A stretch of 34,899 bases of DNA from Bacillota bacterium (GTDB lineage: Bacteria; Bacillota; Clostridia; Christensenellales; Aristaeellaceae): assembly GCA_023402355.1 (NCBI GenBank), contig JAEXCG010000110.1, positions 1-34,899 of the forward strand, written 5' to 3'. The position numbers were made by a program, and so were the translations under genes. A model generated the notes under the pieces. It was not told the origin of the DNA. It made no database searches and worked only from the letters and a program-made list of their open reading frames with translations. Positions 7,023-14,644 of the stretch are shown piece by piece; positions within the stretch are counted from its first letter, which is position 1, and the number at the start of each line of letters is the position of its first letter.

Positions 7023-8294
7023 ATGTCCACGATGGAGAAAATGCTCATTACGGGTGGGCAGCGGCTGGAAGGCGTCGTCAGCGTCAGCGGCGGCAAGAAT
7101 ACCGCGGTGGCGATTATTCCTGCTGCGCTTTTGTCCGATGAGCCCTGCGTGATCGAAAATCTGCCGGACATCAACGACGTGCACGTGCTCATCCAGATGC
7201 TCACGGAGCTGGGCGCGGCGGTCGAGTTTGAGAACGGCGTCATGCGCGTGGACCCGCGCGGCGTAACCCGCTGGCAGGTGCCCCAGCGCCTGTCGCACCG
7301 CATGCGCGCGTCCTCCTACCTGCTCGGCGCGCTGCTGGGGCGCTTCGGCCAGGCGGAGGTTCCCCTGCCCGGCGGGTGCGACATCGGCCCCCGCCCTGTG
7401 GACCAGCACATCAAGGCCATGCGCGCGCTGGGCGCGCAGGTGGAGGAGCGCTTCGGCGTCATCCACGCCAAGGCGCCGGAGGGCATGGTCGGCGGCGACG
7501 TCTTCCTGGACATCGTCACCGTCGGCGGCACGATCAACGCGATGCTCGCCGCCTGCCGCGCGCGGGGCAACACGATCATCTACAACGCGGCGAAGGAGCC
7601 GCACGTCGTGGACCTGGCCAACTTCCTCAACAGCATGGGCGCGCGCATCAAGGGCGCGGGCACGGACATCATCCGCGTGCGCGGGCAGGAACGCCTGCAC
7701 GGCTCCTCCTACGCGGTGATTCCGGATCAGATCGAGACGGGAACGCTCATGATCGCCGCAGCGGCCAGCCACGGGGACGTGACGATCACGGGCTGTATCC
7801 CGACCCATATGGAGGCGCTGTCCGCCAAGCTGCTGGAGATGGGCGCCAAGGTGGACGAGAAGGACGACGCCATCCGCGTGCGCTCCATCGGCGCGCACCG
7901 CGCGGTGAACATCAAGACGCAGGTGTATCCGGGCTTCCCGACCGACCTGCAGCAGCCCATGACCGCGCTGCTGACCACCGCCAAGGGCACCAGCCTGGTG
8001 ACGGAAAACATCTACGAGCAGCGCTATAAGCACCTGGCGGAGATGCAGCGCATGGGGGCGCACGTGCGCGTCATGGACCGCGTGGCGATCATCGAAGGGG
8101 TGGCGGGGCTCTCCGCCGCGCCGGTGTACGCCAGCGACCTTCGCGCGGGCGCGGCGCTCGTCATCGCCGGGCTCATGGCCGAGGGCGTGACCGAGATCGG
8201 CAACACGCACTTCATCGACCGGGGCTACGAGCACCTGGAAACGAAGCTTTCCTTCTTGGGCGCGAAGATCACCCGCGCGCAGATGGAGATCTGA
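7023..8294 (+). CDS. murA: UDP-N-acetylglucosamine 1-carboxyvinyltransferase (MurA)
   Basis: This 423-residue enzyme transfers enolpyruvate from phosphoenolpyruvate to UDP-GlcNAc, the first committed step of peptidoglycan synthesis in the cytoplasm. SGGKN (22-26) contains the conserved Lys25-Asn26 pair. The active-site loop is PGGCDIGPRPVD (116-127) with Cys119, the residue targeted by fosfomycin, so the enzyme is not of the Cys-to-Asp resistant type. Full length fits the family (about 420). GGGAGA lies upstream of the ATG, and a strong terminator follows, so it is monocistronic. Firmicutes often have two paralogs (MurA and MurZ/MurA2), and this window alone cannot tell which this is. Confidence 0.96.
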   Translation: MSTMEKMLITGGQRLEGVVSVSGGKNTAVAIIPAALLSDEPCVIENLPDINDVHVLIQMLTELGAAVEFENGVMRVDPRGVTRWQVPQRLSHRMRASSYLLGALLGRFGQAEVPLPGGCDIGPRPVDQHIKAMRALGAQVEERFGVIHAKAPEGMVGGDVFLDIVTVGGTINAMLAACRARGNTIIYNAAKEPHVVDLANFLNSMGARIKGAGTDIIRVRGQERLHGSSYAVIPDQIETGTLMIAAAASHGDVTITGCIPTHMEALSAKLLEMGAKVDEKDDAIRVRSIGAHRAVNIKTQVYPGFPTDLQQPMTALLTTAKGTSLVTENIYEQRYKHLAEMQRMGAHVRVMDRVAIIEGVAGLSAAPVYASDLRAGAALVIAGLMAEGVTEIGNTHFIDRGYEHLETKLSFLGAKITRAQMEI

Positions 8295-8299
8295 CGGAT

Positions 8300-8344
8300 A
8301 CCGCCGCGTGGCGCACGGCCAGAGGCCGGCGCCATGCGGTTTTT
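8300..8344 (+). terminator. Intrinsic terminator of murA
   Basis: An interrupted stem (ACCGC/GCGGT, TGGCGC/GCGCCA, GGCC/GGCC) closes on a 3-base loop and ends in TTTTT at 8340-8344, directly after the murA stop codon. Confidence 0.85.
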
Positions 8345-8370
8345 GATTGCGGCGGTGCGGCTGCCGGGAG

Positions 8371-8450
8371 CAGATGAGAAACAGATGAGAATTGCATGAG
8401 GATTTGCAAGGCGCGCAGGAACGCGGGTTTTGAGCGGTGAATACTGCTCA
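8371..8450 (+). promoter_or_regulatory. Possible control region upstream of the GT2/TVP38 genes
   Basis: The sequence shows two direct copies of CAGATGAGAA (8371-8380 and 8382-8391) with an 11-base period, then TTGCA/TGCAA arms (8392-8409) and an imperfect 20-base palindrome, TGAGC-GGTGAATACT-GCTCA, at 8431-8450. No convincing -35/-10 pair was found, so the promoter position is uncertain. The repeats could be regulator sites; that is inference. Confidence 0.4.
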
Positions 8451-8488
8451 TCAAGACCTTCAATATGATGAATAAGGGGGATTCGGCC

Positions 8489-9736
8489 ATGATACGACCG
8501 ATCATCTATACCCTCGTAGGGATTCCGCTGCTCGTTTACGCCTGCTACTTCGTAGCGCTGGGCATGTTCTCCTTCAAAAAGAAGGGCCGCATTCCGTATG
8601 CGCCCGCGCAAAAACGCCTGGCCGTGGTGCTGCCCGCGCGCAACGAGGAGGCGGTCATCGGCCAGCTCGTGGAGACGCTGCGCGCGCAGAACTATCCGAG
8701 CGAGCTGTTCGACGTGTTTGTCGCGCCCAATCACTGCACCGACCGCACGGCGGAGATCGCGGCCGAGCGCGGCGCGAAGGTGCTTTCGATCAGCGACGAG
8801 GTGAAGAGCAAGGGCGACGTGCTGCGCGAGGTCTTCGCGCAGCTCACGCAGGACGATACCTACGACGCGTTCGTCGTGTTCGACTCGGACAACCTCGCGT
8901 GCCCGGACTTTTTGCAGCGCATGAACGACGCGATGTGCGCGGGCTACGAGGTCGTGCAGGGCAATCGGGACAGCAAGAACCCGGGCGACACCTGGATCAG
9001 CGGCGATACGTCGATCTATTATTGGCTGCTCAACACGTTCGTGCACAAGGCGCGCATGAACATCGACTCCTCGGCCGTGCTCAACGGCACGGGCCTGCTC
9101 ATCAGCCGCAAGGCGCTTAGAATCGTCGGCTACGACGTGAAGTCGCTGACAGAAGACATCGAGTTTTCCACGATGTGCGCGATCAAGGGCGTGCGCATCG
9201 CCTATGCGGAGGAGGCCGTCTTTTACGACGAACAGCCCCTGGGCCTGTGGGATTCGCTCAAGCAGCGCAAGCGCTGGTCCGTGGGCTGCTACGAGTGCCT
9301 GCGCTATTACTGGAAGGACCTCGTCTCCGGCATCGTAGGGCGCAAGAGCCTCGCGTGCTCCGACATGCTGATGATGATCAGCGCGCCCCTTATGCAGGTG
9401 CTGCTCATGGTGGTTTCCGTGCTGATGGGCATCGACATCGCGATCGGCCTGTATCCCGGCGTGGTATCCGGCGTGTTCCTGATCGCCTTCAGCCTCATCT
9501 CCGGGCTGCTTTCCTACCTGCTTCAGGTGTGCATGGCGATTTGGGGCATCGCGCTGAGCAAGAAGAACGTGCGCATGTACCTGCTCGCGGCGGTGACGTT
9601 CCCGATCTTCATCATGACCTGGATCCCGGTCAATCTCGTCACGCTGCTGCATCCTAAGGCCAAGTGGGACCCGATCAAGCACAGCCGAGTGGTCAACGTA
9701 CAGAGCGTCGTGGGAGGCGCAAAGGATGAACTCTAA
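8489..9736 (+). CDS. Membrane glycosyltransferase, GT2 family, processive type
   Basis: This 415-residue membrane protein resembles BcsA/hyaluronan-synthase-like family 2 glycosyltransferases. There is one N-terminal transmembrane segment (about 5-28), then a GT-A domain with VVLPARNEEAVIG (46-58), FDSDN (131-135, metal-binding DxD), TED (221-223, candidate catalytic base) and QRKRW (259-263, the Q/RxxRW acceptor motif). Several C-terminal transmembrane segments lie at about 290-385. It would add sugar units to a lipid or polysaccharide at the cytoplasmic membrane. The ATG at 8489 has AAGGGGG 8 bases upstream, so the earlier ATGs at 8465 and 8468 are rejected. It overlaps the next gene by 11 bases. 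The sugar is not predictable. Confidence 0.9.
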   Translation: MIRPIIYTLVGIPLLVYACYFVALGMFSFKKKGRIPYAPAQKRLAVVLPARNEEAVIGQLVETLRAQNYPSELFDVFVAPNHCTDRTAEIAAERGAKVLSISDEVKSKGDVLREVFAQLTQDDTYDAFVVFDSDNLACPDFLQRMNDAMCAGYEVVQGNRDSKNPGDTWISGDTSIYYWLLNTFVHKARMNIDSSAVLNGTGLLISRKALRIVGYDVKSLTEDIEFSTMCAIKGVRIAYAEEAVFYDEQPLGLWDSLKQRKRWSVGCYECLRYYWKDLVSGIVGRKSLACSDMLMMISAPLMQVLLMVVSVLMGIDIAIGLYPGVVSGVFLIAFSLISGLLSYLLQVCMAIWGIALSKKNVRMYLLAAVTFPIFIMTWIPVNLVTLLHPKAKWDPIKHSRVVNVQSVVGGAKDEL

Positions 9737-10418
9737 GATTTTACGCCGCGTTCTGATCTGGGGAACCGTCGTCGTGCTCGTCCTCGTCGCCGGGGTGGCG
9801 ATCTACCGTTCCGGCGTCATGGAGCACTTCGGCTCCGTGGAGGAGCTGCGCGAGTGGATCGCGGGCTTTGGCGCGGCGGCGGGCGTGGTATACTTCGTGC
9901 TGCAGCTGATGACCGTCATCATCGCGCCGATCCCGAGCAACGTATCCACCGCCGCGGGGGCGCTGGCCCTGGGCTTCTGGCCCGGCTTCCTGCTGGGGGC
10001 CTCCGCGGTCGTCGTGGGCTCGCTGATCGTCTTTACCCTGGCCAAGCGGCTGGGCGAACCGTTCGTGCAAAGATTTGTGGATCAGAAGACGCTCAAAAAG
10101 TACATGCCCGTCATCGAAAAAAAGCGCGACGCGTTCATGTTCCTGGCCCTGCTGCTGCCCTTCTTTCCGGACGACCTGCTGTGCATTCTGGCGGGCCTTT
10201 CCGGCATGGGCACGCTGCGCTTCTTCGTCATCGCGCTCGTCACGCGGCCCTGGGGGCTGGTGGTGGCGTCCGCCGTGGGCAGCGGGGCGATCACCATGCC
10301 CCTGTGGGGCTGGGCGCTGATCGTGCTGGGCGCGGCCGCGCTGATGATCTTCGGCCTGAAATATGGGGACGTATTAGAAGAGCGGATCATGCATAAACTG
10401 ATGAGGGAGAAAAAGTAA
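9726..10418 (+). CDS. TVP38/TMEM64 (DedA-like) membrane protein
   Basis: This 230-residue multi-pass membrane protein has the layout of the TVP38/TMEM64 (SNARE-associated/DedA superfamily) proteins. These include an N-terminal membrane anchor (about 9-26), a long central hydrophobic block with IIAPIPSNVSTAAGALALG, an amphipathic linker with FVDQKTLKKY, and LLLPFFPDDLLC followed by two further membrane segments. Family members are linked to lipid translocation and membrane homeostasis in bacteria. The start lies within the end of the GT2 gene (11-base overlap), indicating coupled translation. A role in moving a lipid-linked substrate for that transferase is inference. Confidence 0.87.
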   Translation: MNSKILRRVLIWGTVVVLVLVAGVAIYRSGVMEHFGSVEELREWIAGFGAAAGVVYFVLQLMTVIIAPIPSNVSTAAGALALGFWPGFLLGASAVVVGSLIVFTLAKRLGEPFVQRFVDQKTLKKYMPVIEKKRDAFMFLALLLPFFPDDLLCILAGLSGMGTLRFFVIALVTRPWGLVVASAVGSGAITMPLWGWALIVLGAAALMIFGLKYGDVLEERIMHKLMREKK

Positions 10419-10448
10419 ATTGCTCCAAGCGGCTGGGGCCGCGCAGGC

Positions 10449-10477
10449 TTGCATGAAAAGGGGATTCATGGTATAAT
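10449..10477 (+). promoter_or_regulatory. Sigma-A-type promoter for the J-domain gene
   Basis: TTGCAT (10449-10454) and TATAAT (10472-10477) are 17 bases apart. The spacer holds an inverted pair CATGAA/TTCATG (10452-10457 and 10465-10470) that could be an operator; the latter point is inference. Confidence 0.85.
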
Positions 10478-10511
10478 CATAAAACACCCTTTCATGAGGA
10501 CTGCCGCAGCC

Positions 10512-10535
10512 GCTTTCCCGCCCCCGCGGGAAAGC
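10512..10535 (+). promoter_or_regulatory. Stable leader hairpin ahead of the J-domain gene
   Basis: A perfect 10-bp stem (GCTTTCCCGC and its complement) with a CCCC loop lies in the 5' leader, ending about 8 bases before the AGGAGG ribosome binding site. There is no T run, so it is more likely to affect mRNA stability or translation than termination. Confidence 0.55.
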
Positions 10536-10552
10536 TCAATGTAGGAGGCAAT

Positions 10553-11086
10553 ATGCAAAACCCCTTTATCACGCTGGGCGTGCCGGAAACGGCGACCGAG
10601 CAGCAGGTACACCTCGCGTACCGCCGCCTGGTCAAGGAATGCCATCCCGACATTCAGCCCGGCGAGGCCGAGAAGGAGAGCGCGCAGGCGCGCCTGATCG
10701 CTCTGAATCTCGCCTATGAAGAGGCGCTTCGCCGCACGAGCGTGAAGGCGAGCGCCGCGCATGCGCCGTCCCCGCGGATTTATTCGCTCGTCGATACGAA
10801 CCGGCTGGCCGCGCGTCTGCTCACGCAGAAGATGTTCGATTCCGCGCTTCGCGTGCTCGATCGCTGCGGCGAGGCGGACGAGACGTGGCATTTCCTGCGC
10901 GGTCAGGCGCTGGTCGGGCTCGGCCGGCCGCAGGAGGCGCACGATTCCTTCCGTCAGGCGGTGCGCATGAGCCCGGACAACAACGAATACCGCCGCGCCG
11001 CGCTTTCCGCCTTTACGGCGGCCAAAAAGCAGCAGCGCCCCTTGGGGCGCGTCGGCGCGTGGGCCAAGAACGTGCTGCACAAGTAA
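10553..11086 (+). CDS. J-domain protein with TPR-like C-terminus
   Basis: This 177-residue protein has an N-terminal J-domain (about 3-60) with the HPD tripeptide at 31-33 that stimulates the ATPase of DnaK-type chaperones. There are no Gly/Phe-rich, zinc-finger or C-terminal substrate domains, so it is a type III J-protein. The C-terminal half (about 80-160) reads as helix pairs of TPR type (SALRVLDRCGEADETWHFLR and LVGLGRPQEAHDSFRQAVRM), likely binding a protein partner. AGGAGG precedes the ATG. It is monocistronic between its promoter and an intrinsic terminator. The client is unknown. Confidence 0.88.
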   Translation: MQNPFITLGVPETATEQQVHLAYRRLVKECHPDIQPGEAEKESAQARLIALNLAYEEALRRTSVKASAAHAPSPRIYSLVDTNRLAARLLTQKMFDSALRVLDRCGEADETWHFLRGQALVGLGRPQEAHDSFRQAVRMSPDNNEYRRAALSAFTAAKKQQRPLGRVGAWAKNVLHK

Positions 11087-11108
11087 AGAGGCTTAGGGCC
11101 TCTTTTTT
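11087..11108 (+). terminator. Intrinsic terminator of the J-domain gene
   Basis: AGAGGC (11087-11092), a 5-base loop and GCCTCT (11098-11103) run into six T residues (11103-11108), immediately after the stop codon. Confidence 0.85.
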
Positions 11109-11181
11109 CATGCCGCGGCCGCGCGGGATAAAGGCCGCCCGCTTGGCCCGGGGAGCGGGCATCGCATGCCTGCCGCGAACA

Positions 11182-11206
11182 GGAACGCATCGCAAAAGGG
11201 GGCGTC
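11182..11206 (+). promoter_or_regulatory. Candidate ECF-sigma promoter upstream of its own sigma gene
   Basis: GGAAC (11182-11186) and CGTC (11203-11206) are separated by 16 bases, the classical layout of ECF-type autoregulated promoters. It lies 114 bases before the sigma-factor start. The leader then holds a TTCCGC/GCGGAA inverted repeat (11218-11237) and a run of seven T residues (11254-11260). No good sigma-A pair was found here. Confidence 0.6.
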
Positions 11207-11319
11207 AGCCTTTCGATTTCCGCAGAGAAGTGCGGAATTACGATATAAGAGCCTTTTTTTGCGGTGGGATGCAGGAAAGCGCCCGCCTTCTGCGTCTAAA
11301 TGGCGAGGGGGAATGGGAA

Positions 11320-11895
11320 ATGTACCCAAAAGAGGAAAAAGACGCCTTCATAGAGGCGCTGTATACCCGCTTTTACGGGACGCTGCGCTGTCTGTGCATG
11401 CGCTACGTCGGATACGATCCCCGCTATCTGGATGCTGTGGAGGACTGTGTGCAGGAGGCTTTTTTGACGGCCTATCAGCATTATGAGGAGCTGATCGCGC
11501 ATCCGAACGTGGGCGGATGGCTGACGCGCACCTGTATGTTTCGCATGGGGACGATCATTCGGGGGCGAAAGCGCGACGCGATGCGCACGCGAAATCTGGA
11601 CGATGTCACCTGCGCGGACCCGCGGGACGGCGTGGCCGAATGGGTGGATCGGGCCGGTGCGGCGGTCGCGGCCAGGTCGCTGCTGACCGCGCTTTCCGAG
11701 ACGGACCGCGCGCTGGCGCAGGAACGATACGTGCAGGGCCGCTCGATGGCCGAAATCGCCAAGGCGCGCGGAATCAGCGAGTCCGGCGCAAAGGTCGCCC
11801 TCTTTCGCGTGCGCCGGCGCGCGCGGTCGTTTGCGGAAAAGCACCCGGAAATCTTTACGATGTGTGTAACCTTTTTGGCGCTTTTACTCTTATAG
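11320..11895 (+). CDS. ECF-type RNA polymerase sigma factor
   Basis: This 191-residue protein has a region 2 (about 10-80) with AVEDCVQEAFL (39-49) and a region 4 (about 118-170) with a helix-turn-helix MAEIAKARGISESGAKVALFRVRRRAR-type segment (143-169). There is no region 3 or extended region 1, so it is an extracytoplasmic-function-type sigma. The ATG at 11320 is preferred: GAGGGGG lies 8 bases upstream, while the ATG at 11269 has no good site. Odd is the hydrophobic C-terminal tail (FTMCVTFLALLLL, 179-191). The next gene encodes a single-pass membrane protein that probably controls it. It may direct its own transcription from the GGAAC/CGTC element. Confidence 0.88.
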   Translation: MYPKEEKDAFIEALYTRFYGTLRCLCMRYVGYDPRYLDAVEDCVQEAFLTAYQHYEELIAHPNVGGWLTRTCMFRMGTIIRGRKRDAMRTRNLDDVTCADPRDGVAEWVDRAGAAVAARSLLTALSETDRALAQERYVQGRSMAEIAKARGISESGAKVALFRVRRRARSFAEKHPEIFTMCVTFLALLLL

Positions 11896-11906
11896 GATAG
11901 ATGGCA

Positions 11907-11923
11907 CCCGGCAGGCTGCCGGG
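11907..11923 (+). promoter_or_regulatory. Hairpin between sigma and membrane-partner genes
   Basis: A perfect 7-bp stem (CCCGGCA/TGCCGGG, 3-base loop) lies in the 55-base gap. Without a T run it is unlikely to terminate; it may adjust the ratio of the two products. Confidence 0.45.
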
Positions 11924-11950
11924 GGTACAGGGCGAAAGGAGGTGAGTCCC

Positions 11951-12817
11951 GTGCAAGACGATTCCAGAGAGATGGAGGCGAAGCTGCTGCGTGCGCTGCT
12001 GCTGCCGCCCGACCCTGCGGAGGAGCCTACGGAAGCGGAGCTGGAAGAGGCGCTCGACTTTGAACTGCAAAAGGACGAGAAGGAGATGGACGTGGAGCTC
12101 ATCGACTTTTGCGCGCGGCGGCTTTGCGAGATGCACGGCCTAAAGGCGGGGGAGGAGCTCCCCCCGCGGAGGCGTCCGAGTCGAAAGGCGCCGGCCGGCC
12201 GGCGCGGGACCATGCTGCGCTGGGGATGGCGTCTGGCTGTGGCCGCCGCGGCGCTGGTCGTGCTGGTGGTGGTGGCGGAGGGGACCGCGCGCAGGAGCGC
12301 GCTGAAGAGCTACAGCTCTGAGGATGGAGAGCAGCACGTCGTGAACTATTACGGCCACACTCAGGGCCTCGTGAGCGGAGCGGACGCGGACCCGGCCGTC
12401 CGGGAGGAGGGCGTCGAACGCCAGAGCCTGAACGTGCAGAGCATAGAGGAGGCGGAAAACTTCCTCGGCTACGCGATTCCGTGGCCCAGCTATCTGCCGG
12501 ATGGCCTCACGAGCGTACTGTTTGAAGCCGGTGCCTACTGGATTCGGGATGACGTGTCCGCCCTCTATTCGGACGGCGGCGACAGGCGGGTCAGCATAAG
12601 CATGGACCGAATGTATTCGGTGGGCGTCTCCAGCACATCCTATGAAGAGAACGGCCCCGGGCGCACGATCCGGCTTGATAACGGCCAGGAGGTTTACCTC
12701 TCCATGAACGTCGACCGATATTGGGGGCTCATCACGGACGGTAAGACGAAATACTATATCTCCGTAAAGGGGTACGACGAGGAAACGCTGATTCGGATCT
12801 TCAACTCGATCGAGTAA
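11951..12817 (+). CDS. Single-pass membrane protein, probable anti-sigma partner with DUF4367-like outer domain
   Basis: This 288-residue protein has an acidic N-terminal cytoplasmic part (1-70), a basic stretch (72-90), one transmembrane segment (about 92-110) and an extracytoplasmic domain (about 115-288). The outer domain contains FLGYAIPWPSYLPDGL and a C-terminal NGQEVYLSMNVD...TKYYISVKGYDEETLIRIFNSI pattern, resembling the DUF4367-type domains seen in clostridial sigma-linked proteins. The GTG at 11951 is chosen because a near-perfect AAAGGAGG lies 8 bases upstream; the GTG at 11942 falls inside that site. Position and topology suggest it holds the sigma factor and senses an envelope signal. 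No zinc-binding HxxxCxxC anti-sigma motif was found, so direct binding is inference. Confidence 0.75.
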   Translation: MQDDSREMEAKLLRALLLPPDPAEEPTEAELEEALDFELQKDEKEMDVELIDFCARRLCEMHGLKAGEELPPRRRPSRKAPAGRRGTMLRWGWRLAVAAAALVVLVVVAEGTARRSALKSYSSEDGEQHVVNYYGHTQGLVSGADADPAVREEGVERQSLNVQSIEEAENFLGYAIPWPSYLPDGLTSVLFEAGAYWIRDDVSALYSDGGDRRVSISMDRMYSVGVSSTSYEENGPGRTIRLDNGQEVYLSMNVDRYWGLITDGKTKYYISVKGYDEETLIRIFNSIE

Positions 12818-12880
12818 CCCCGCCGGTGAGAAAATGGGAACCTCACAGGACGGCGCAAAAGCCCTCTTATAGACAAAAGC

Positions 12881-12919
12881 AGGATGCGTAGACCGCGCGG
12901 TCTTCGCATCCTACTTTTT
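12881..12919. terminator. Bidirectional intrinsic terminator
   Basis: AGGATGCG (12881-12888) pairs with CGCATCCT (12905-12912) around an inner GACC/GGTC stem. TTTTT follows on the plus strand (12915-12919), and AAAA precedes on the other side (T run on the minus strand). It separates the convergent sigma-partner and ychF genes. Confidence 0.87.
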
Positions 12920-12955
12920 GTGAAGGGGGGAGTCCTTCGCGTGCTCCAGTCCCGT

Positions 12956-14053
12956 TTACACGTTGAAACGGAACAGCGTGATGTCGCCGTCCTGCATGAC
13001 GTAATCCTTGCCCTCGGAGCGCACGAGGCCCTTTTCCTTGCAGGCGTTCATGCTGCCCAGCTCCATCAGGGTATCGTAGGGCACGATCTCCGCGCGGATG
13101 AAGCCGCGCTCGAAGTCGGTGTGGATCTTGCCCGCGGCCTGCGGCGCCTTGGTGCCGCGCTTAATCGTCCAGGCGCGGCATTCGTCCGCGCCCGCGGTGA
13201 GGAAGGAGATGAGCCCCAGCAGGTCATAGCATTCCGCGACGAGCCGGTCCAGGCCCGACTTGCCGATGCCCAGCTCTTCCAGGAAGGCCTGCTTTTCCTC
13301 CTCGTCCATCTGCGCGATCTCTTCCTCGATCTGCGCGGAAATAACGAGCACCTTCGCGCCCTCTTCCTTCGCGATGCGCTTTACCTCCGGGATGCCGGGC
13401 AGGCTGTCCTCGTCCTGCCCGAGCTCGTCCTCCGCGATGTTGGCGGCGTAGATGACGGGCTTGGTGGTGAGCAGGAACCAGTCGCGCGCGATCTCCCGCT
13501 GCGCCTCGGTCATTTCGCAGGTGCGCGCGGGTTTCAGGTCGTCCAGATGGCCCAGCAGCTTCTGGCCCAGCTCCGCCTCCTCGGCGTAGCGCTTTTCGCC
13601 GGACTTGACCATCTTCTGCGCGCGCTCAAAGCGCTTTTGCACCGTTTCGCGGTCGGCGGCGATCAGCTCCAGGTTGATCGTCTCGATGTCGCGGGCGGGG
13701 TTTACGCTGCCGTCGACGTGGATGATGTTCTCGTCCTCAAAGCAGCGCACCACGTGCACGATGGCGTCGCACTCGCGGATGTGCGAAAGGAATTTATTGC
13801 CCAGCCCTTCGCCGCGGCTCGCGCCCTTGACGAGCCCCGCGATGTCCACGAATTCGATGACGGCGGGCGTCACCTTCTTGGGGCTGTACAGGGCGGCCAG
13901 GCGGCTTAGCCGGTCGTCCGGCACGGCGACGATGCCCGTGTTCGGCTCGATCGTGCAGAAGGGATAGTTGGCGGCCTCCGCGCCCGCCTTGGTGATCGCA
14001 TTGAAAAGCGTGCTCTTGCCCACGTTGGGCAGGCCCACGACGCCGAGTTTCAT
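12956..14053 (-). CDS. ychF: Redox-regulated ATPase/GTPase YchF (OLA1 family)
   Basis: This 365-residue P-loop protein is a typical YchF: P-loop GLPNVGKST (7-15), switch-type DIAGLVKGASRGEGLGNKF near 66-84, a coiled-coil insertion (about 130-190) and a C-terminal TGS domain with AWTIKRGTKAPQAAGKIHTDFERGFIRAE-type sequence. Family members bind ATP better than GTP and associate with ribosomes. The ATG at 14053 has GGAGG 8 bases upstream; the in-frame TTG at 14068 overlaps it. A promoter and a GC-rich leader hairpin lie upstream, and a bidirectional terminator follows. Confidence 0.96.
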   Translation of the reverse strand: MKLGVVGLPNVGKSTLFNAITKAGAEAANYPFCTIEPNTGIVAVPDDRLSRLAALYSPKKVTPAVIEFVDIAGLVKGASRGEGLGNKFLSHIRECDAIVHVVRCFEDENIIHVDGSVNPARDIETINLELIAADRETVQKRFERAQKMVKSGEKRYAEEAELGQKLLGHLDDLKPARTCEMTEAQREIARDWFLLTTKPVIYAANIAEDELGQDEDSLPGIPEVKRIAKEEGAKVLVISAQIEEEIAQMDEEEKQAFLEELGIGKSGLDRLVAECYDLLGLISFLTAGADECRAWTIKRGTKAPQAAGKIHTDFERGFIRAEIVPYDTLMELGSMNACKEKGLVRSEGKDYVMQDGDITLFRFNV

Positions 14054-14107
14054 GTTCCATTCCTCCAAACGTTGTCGCGGCGCAGCCGCGCCGCCTGAAC
14101 CTTATCT

Positions 14108-14136
14108 ATTATAAAGGCTCCAGGTGCGATTTGCAA
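14108..14136 (-). promoter_or_regulatory. Sigma-A-type promoter for ychF
   Basis: TTGCAA (14136-14131) and TATAAT (14113-14108) on the minus strand are 17 bases apart. A GC-rich palindrome (CGCGGC-GCA-GCCGCG) lies in the leader near 14077-14091. Confidence 0.8.
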
Positions 14137-14182
14137 GGCGGAGGGAAAAAACCTAGGCGTGCGCAGGGCATGCCGCGCAGCT

Positions 14183-14644
14183 TTAAAGCGGCGTCGCGGA
14201 GAGAAGCACGTCCAGGCAGGTTCCCATTGCGTCGTCCGTCTGGGCGAAGGGTAGGAACATGTACAGGCCGTTCGCGCGCGGCATCACGAACTGCGTGGTA
14301 CCCGAATCGGCATCCTCCACGATCAGCCAGTCGAGGTCGTTGCATGAAAAGGCGTCCATCGTGCCGTACAGGTCGGTAAGCGTCGAGACGGCCTCTTCAT
14401 AGGTGAGCTCGGTTTCCGTGGGTACCAGCAAAATGCGCAGGGCGGCCGAGCTGTCGGCGGAGGCGTAGACGTAACGGGTTGCATCCTCCTGCTCCTGAGC
14501 GCTCCAATCGGTCGGGATGAGCAGCTTAAAACCGCCCTCCTCGAAGGATACGTCATAACCTTCGTAGGCGGGGTCGTCGGCGAATGCACCGGCGCAGGCG
14601 AAGACAAGCAGCAGGCAGGTCAAAAGCGCGGTTGCTTTTTTCAT
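14183..14644 (-). CDS. Small secreted protein of unknown function
   Basis: This 153-residue protein starts with a clear signal peptide (MKKATALLTCLLLVFACAGAFA, likely cut after Ala22). The mature part is acidic and contains FKLLIPTDWSAQ and a YVYASADSSAALRILLVP strand pattern. It resembles small secreted clostridial proteins that share a PsbP-like alpha-beta layout, but I cannot name the family with confidence. AGAAGGAG lies 9 bases before the ATG. It sits 112 bases after a glycosyltransferase gene on the same strand and may or may not be co-transcribed. No lipobox cysteine is at the cleavage site, although Cys16 lies in the hydrophobic core. Confidence 0.72.
   Translation of the reverse strand: MKKATALLTCLLLVFACAGAFADDPAYEGYDVSFEEGGFKLLIPTDWSAQEQEDATRYVYASADSSAALRILLVPTETELTYEEAVSTLTDLYGTMDAFSCNDLDWLIVEDADSGTTQFVMPRANGLYMFLPFAQTDDAMGTCLDVLLSATPL

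Noticed and set aside
6984..8234. Minus-strand 416-codon open frame opposite murA
   Set aside because: Antisense to a full-length MurA with intact active site; no motifs of its own.
10885..11319. Extension of the sigma-factor gene upstream into the J-domain gene
   Set aside because: The added residues are low-complexity, cross a terminator and lack a start site; the ATG at 11320 matches the family N-terminus and has GAGGGGG before it.
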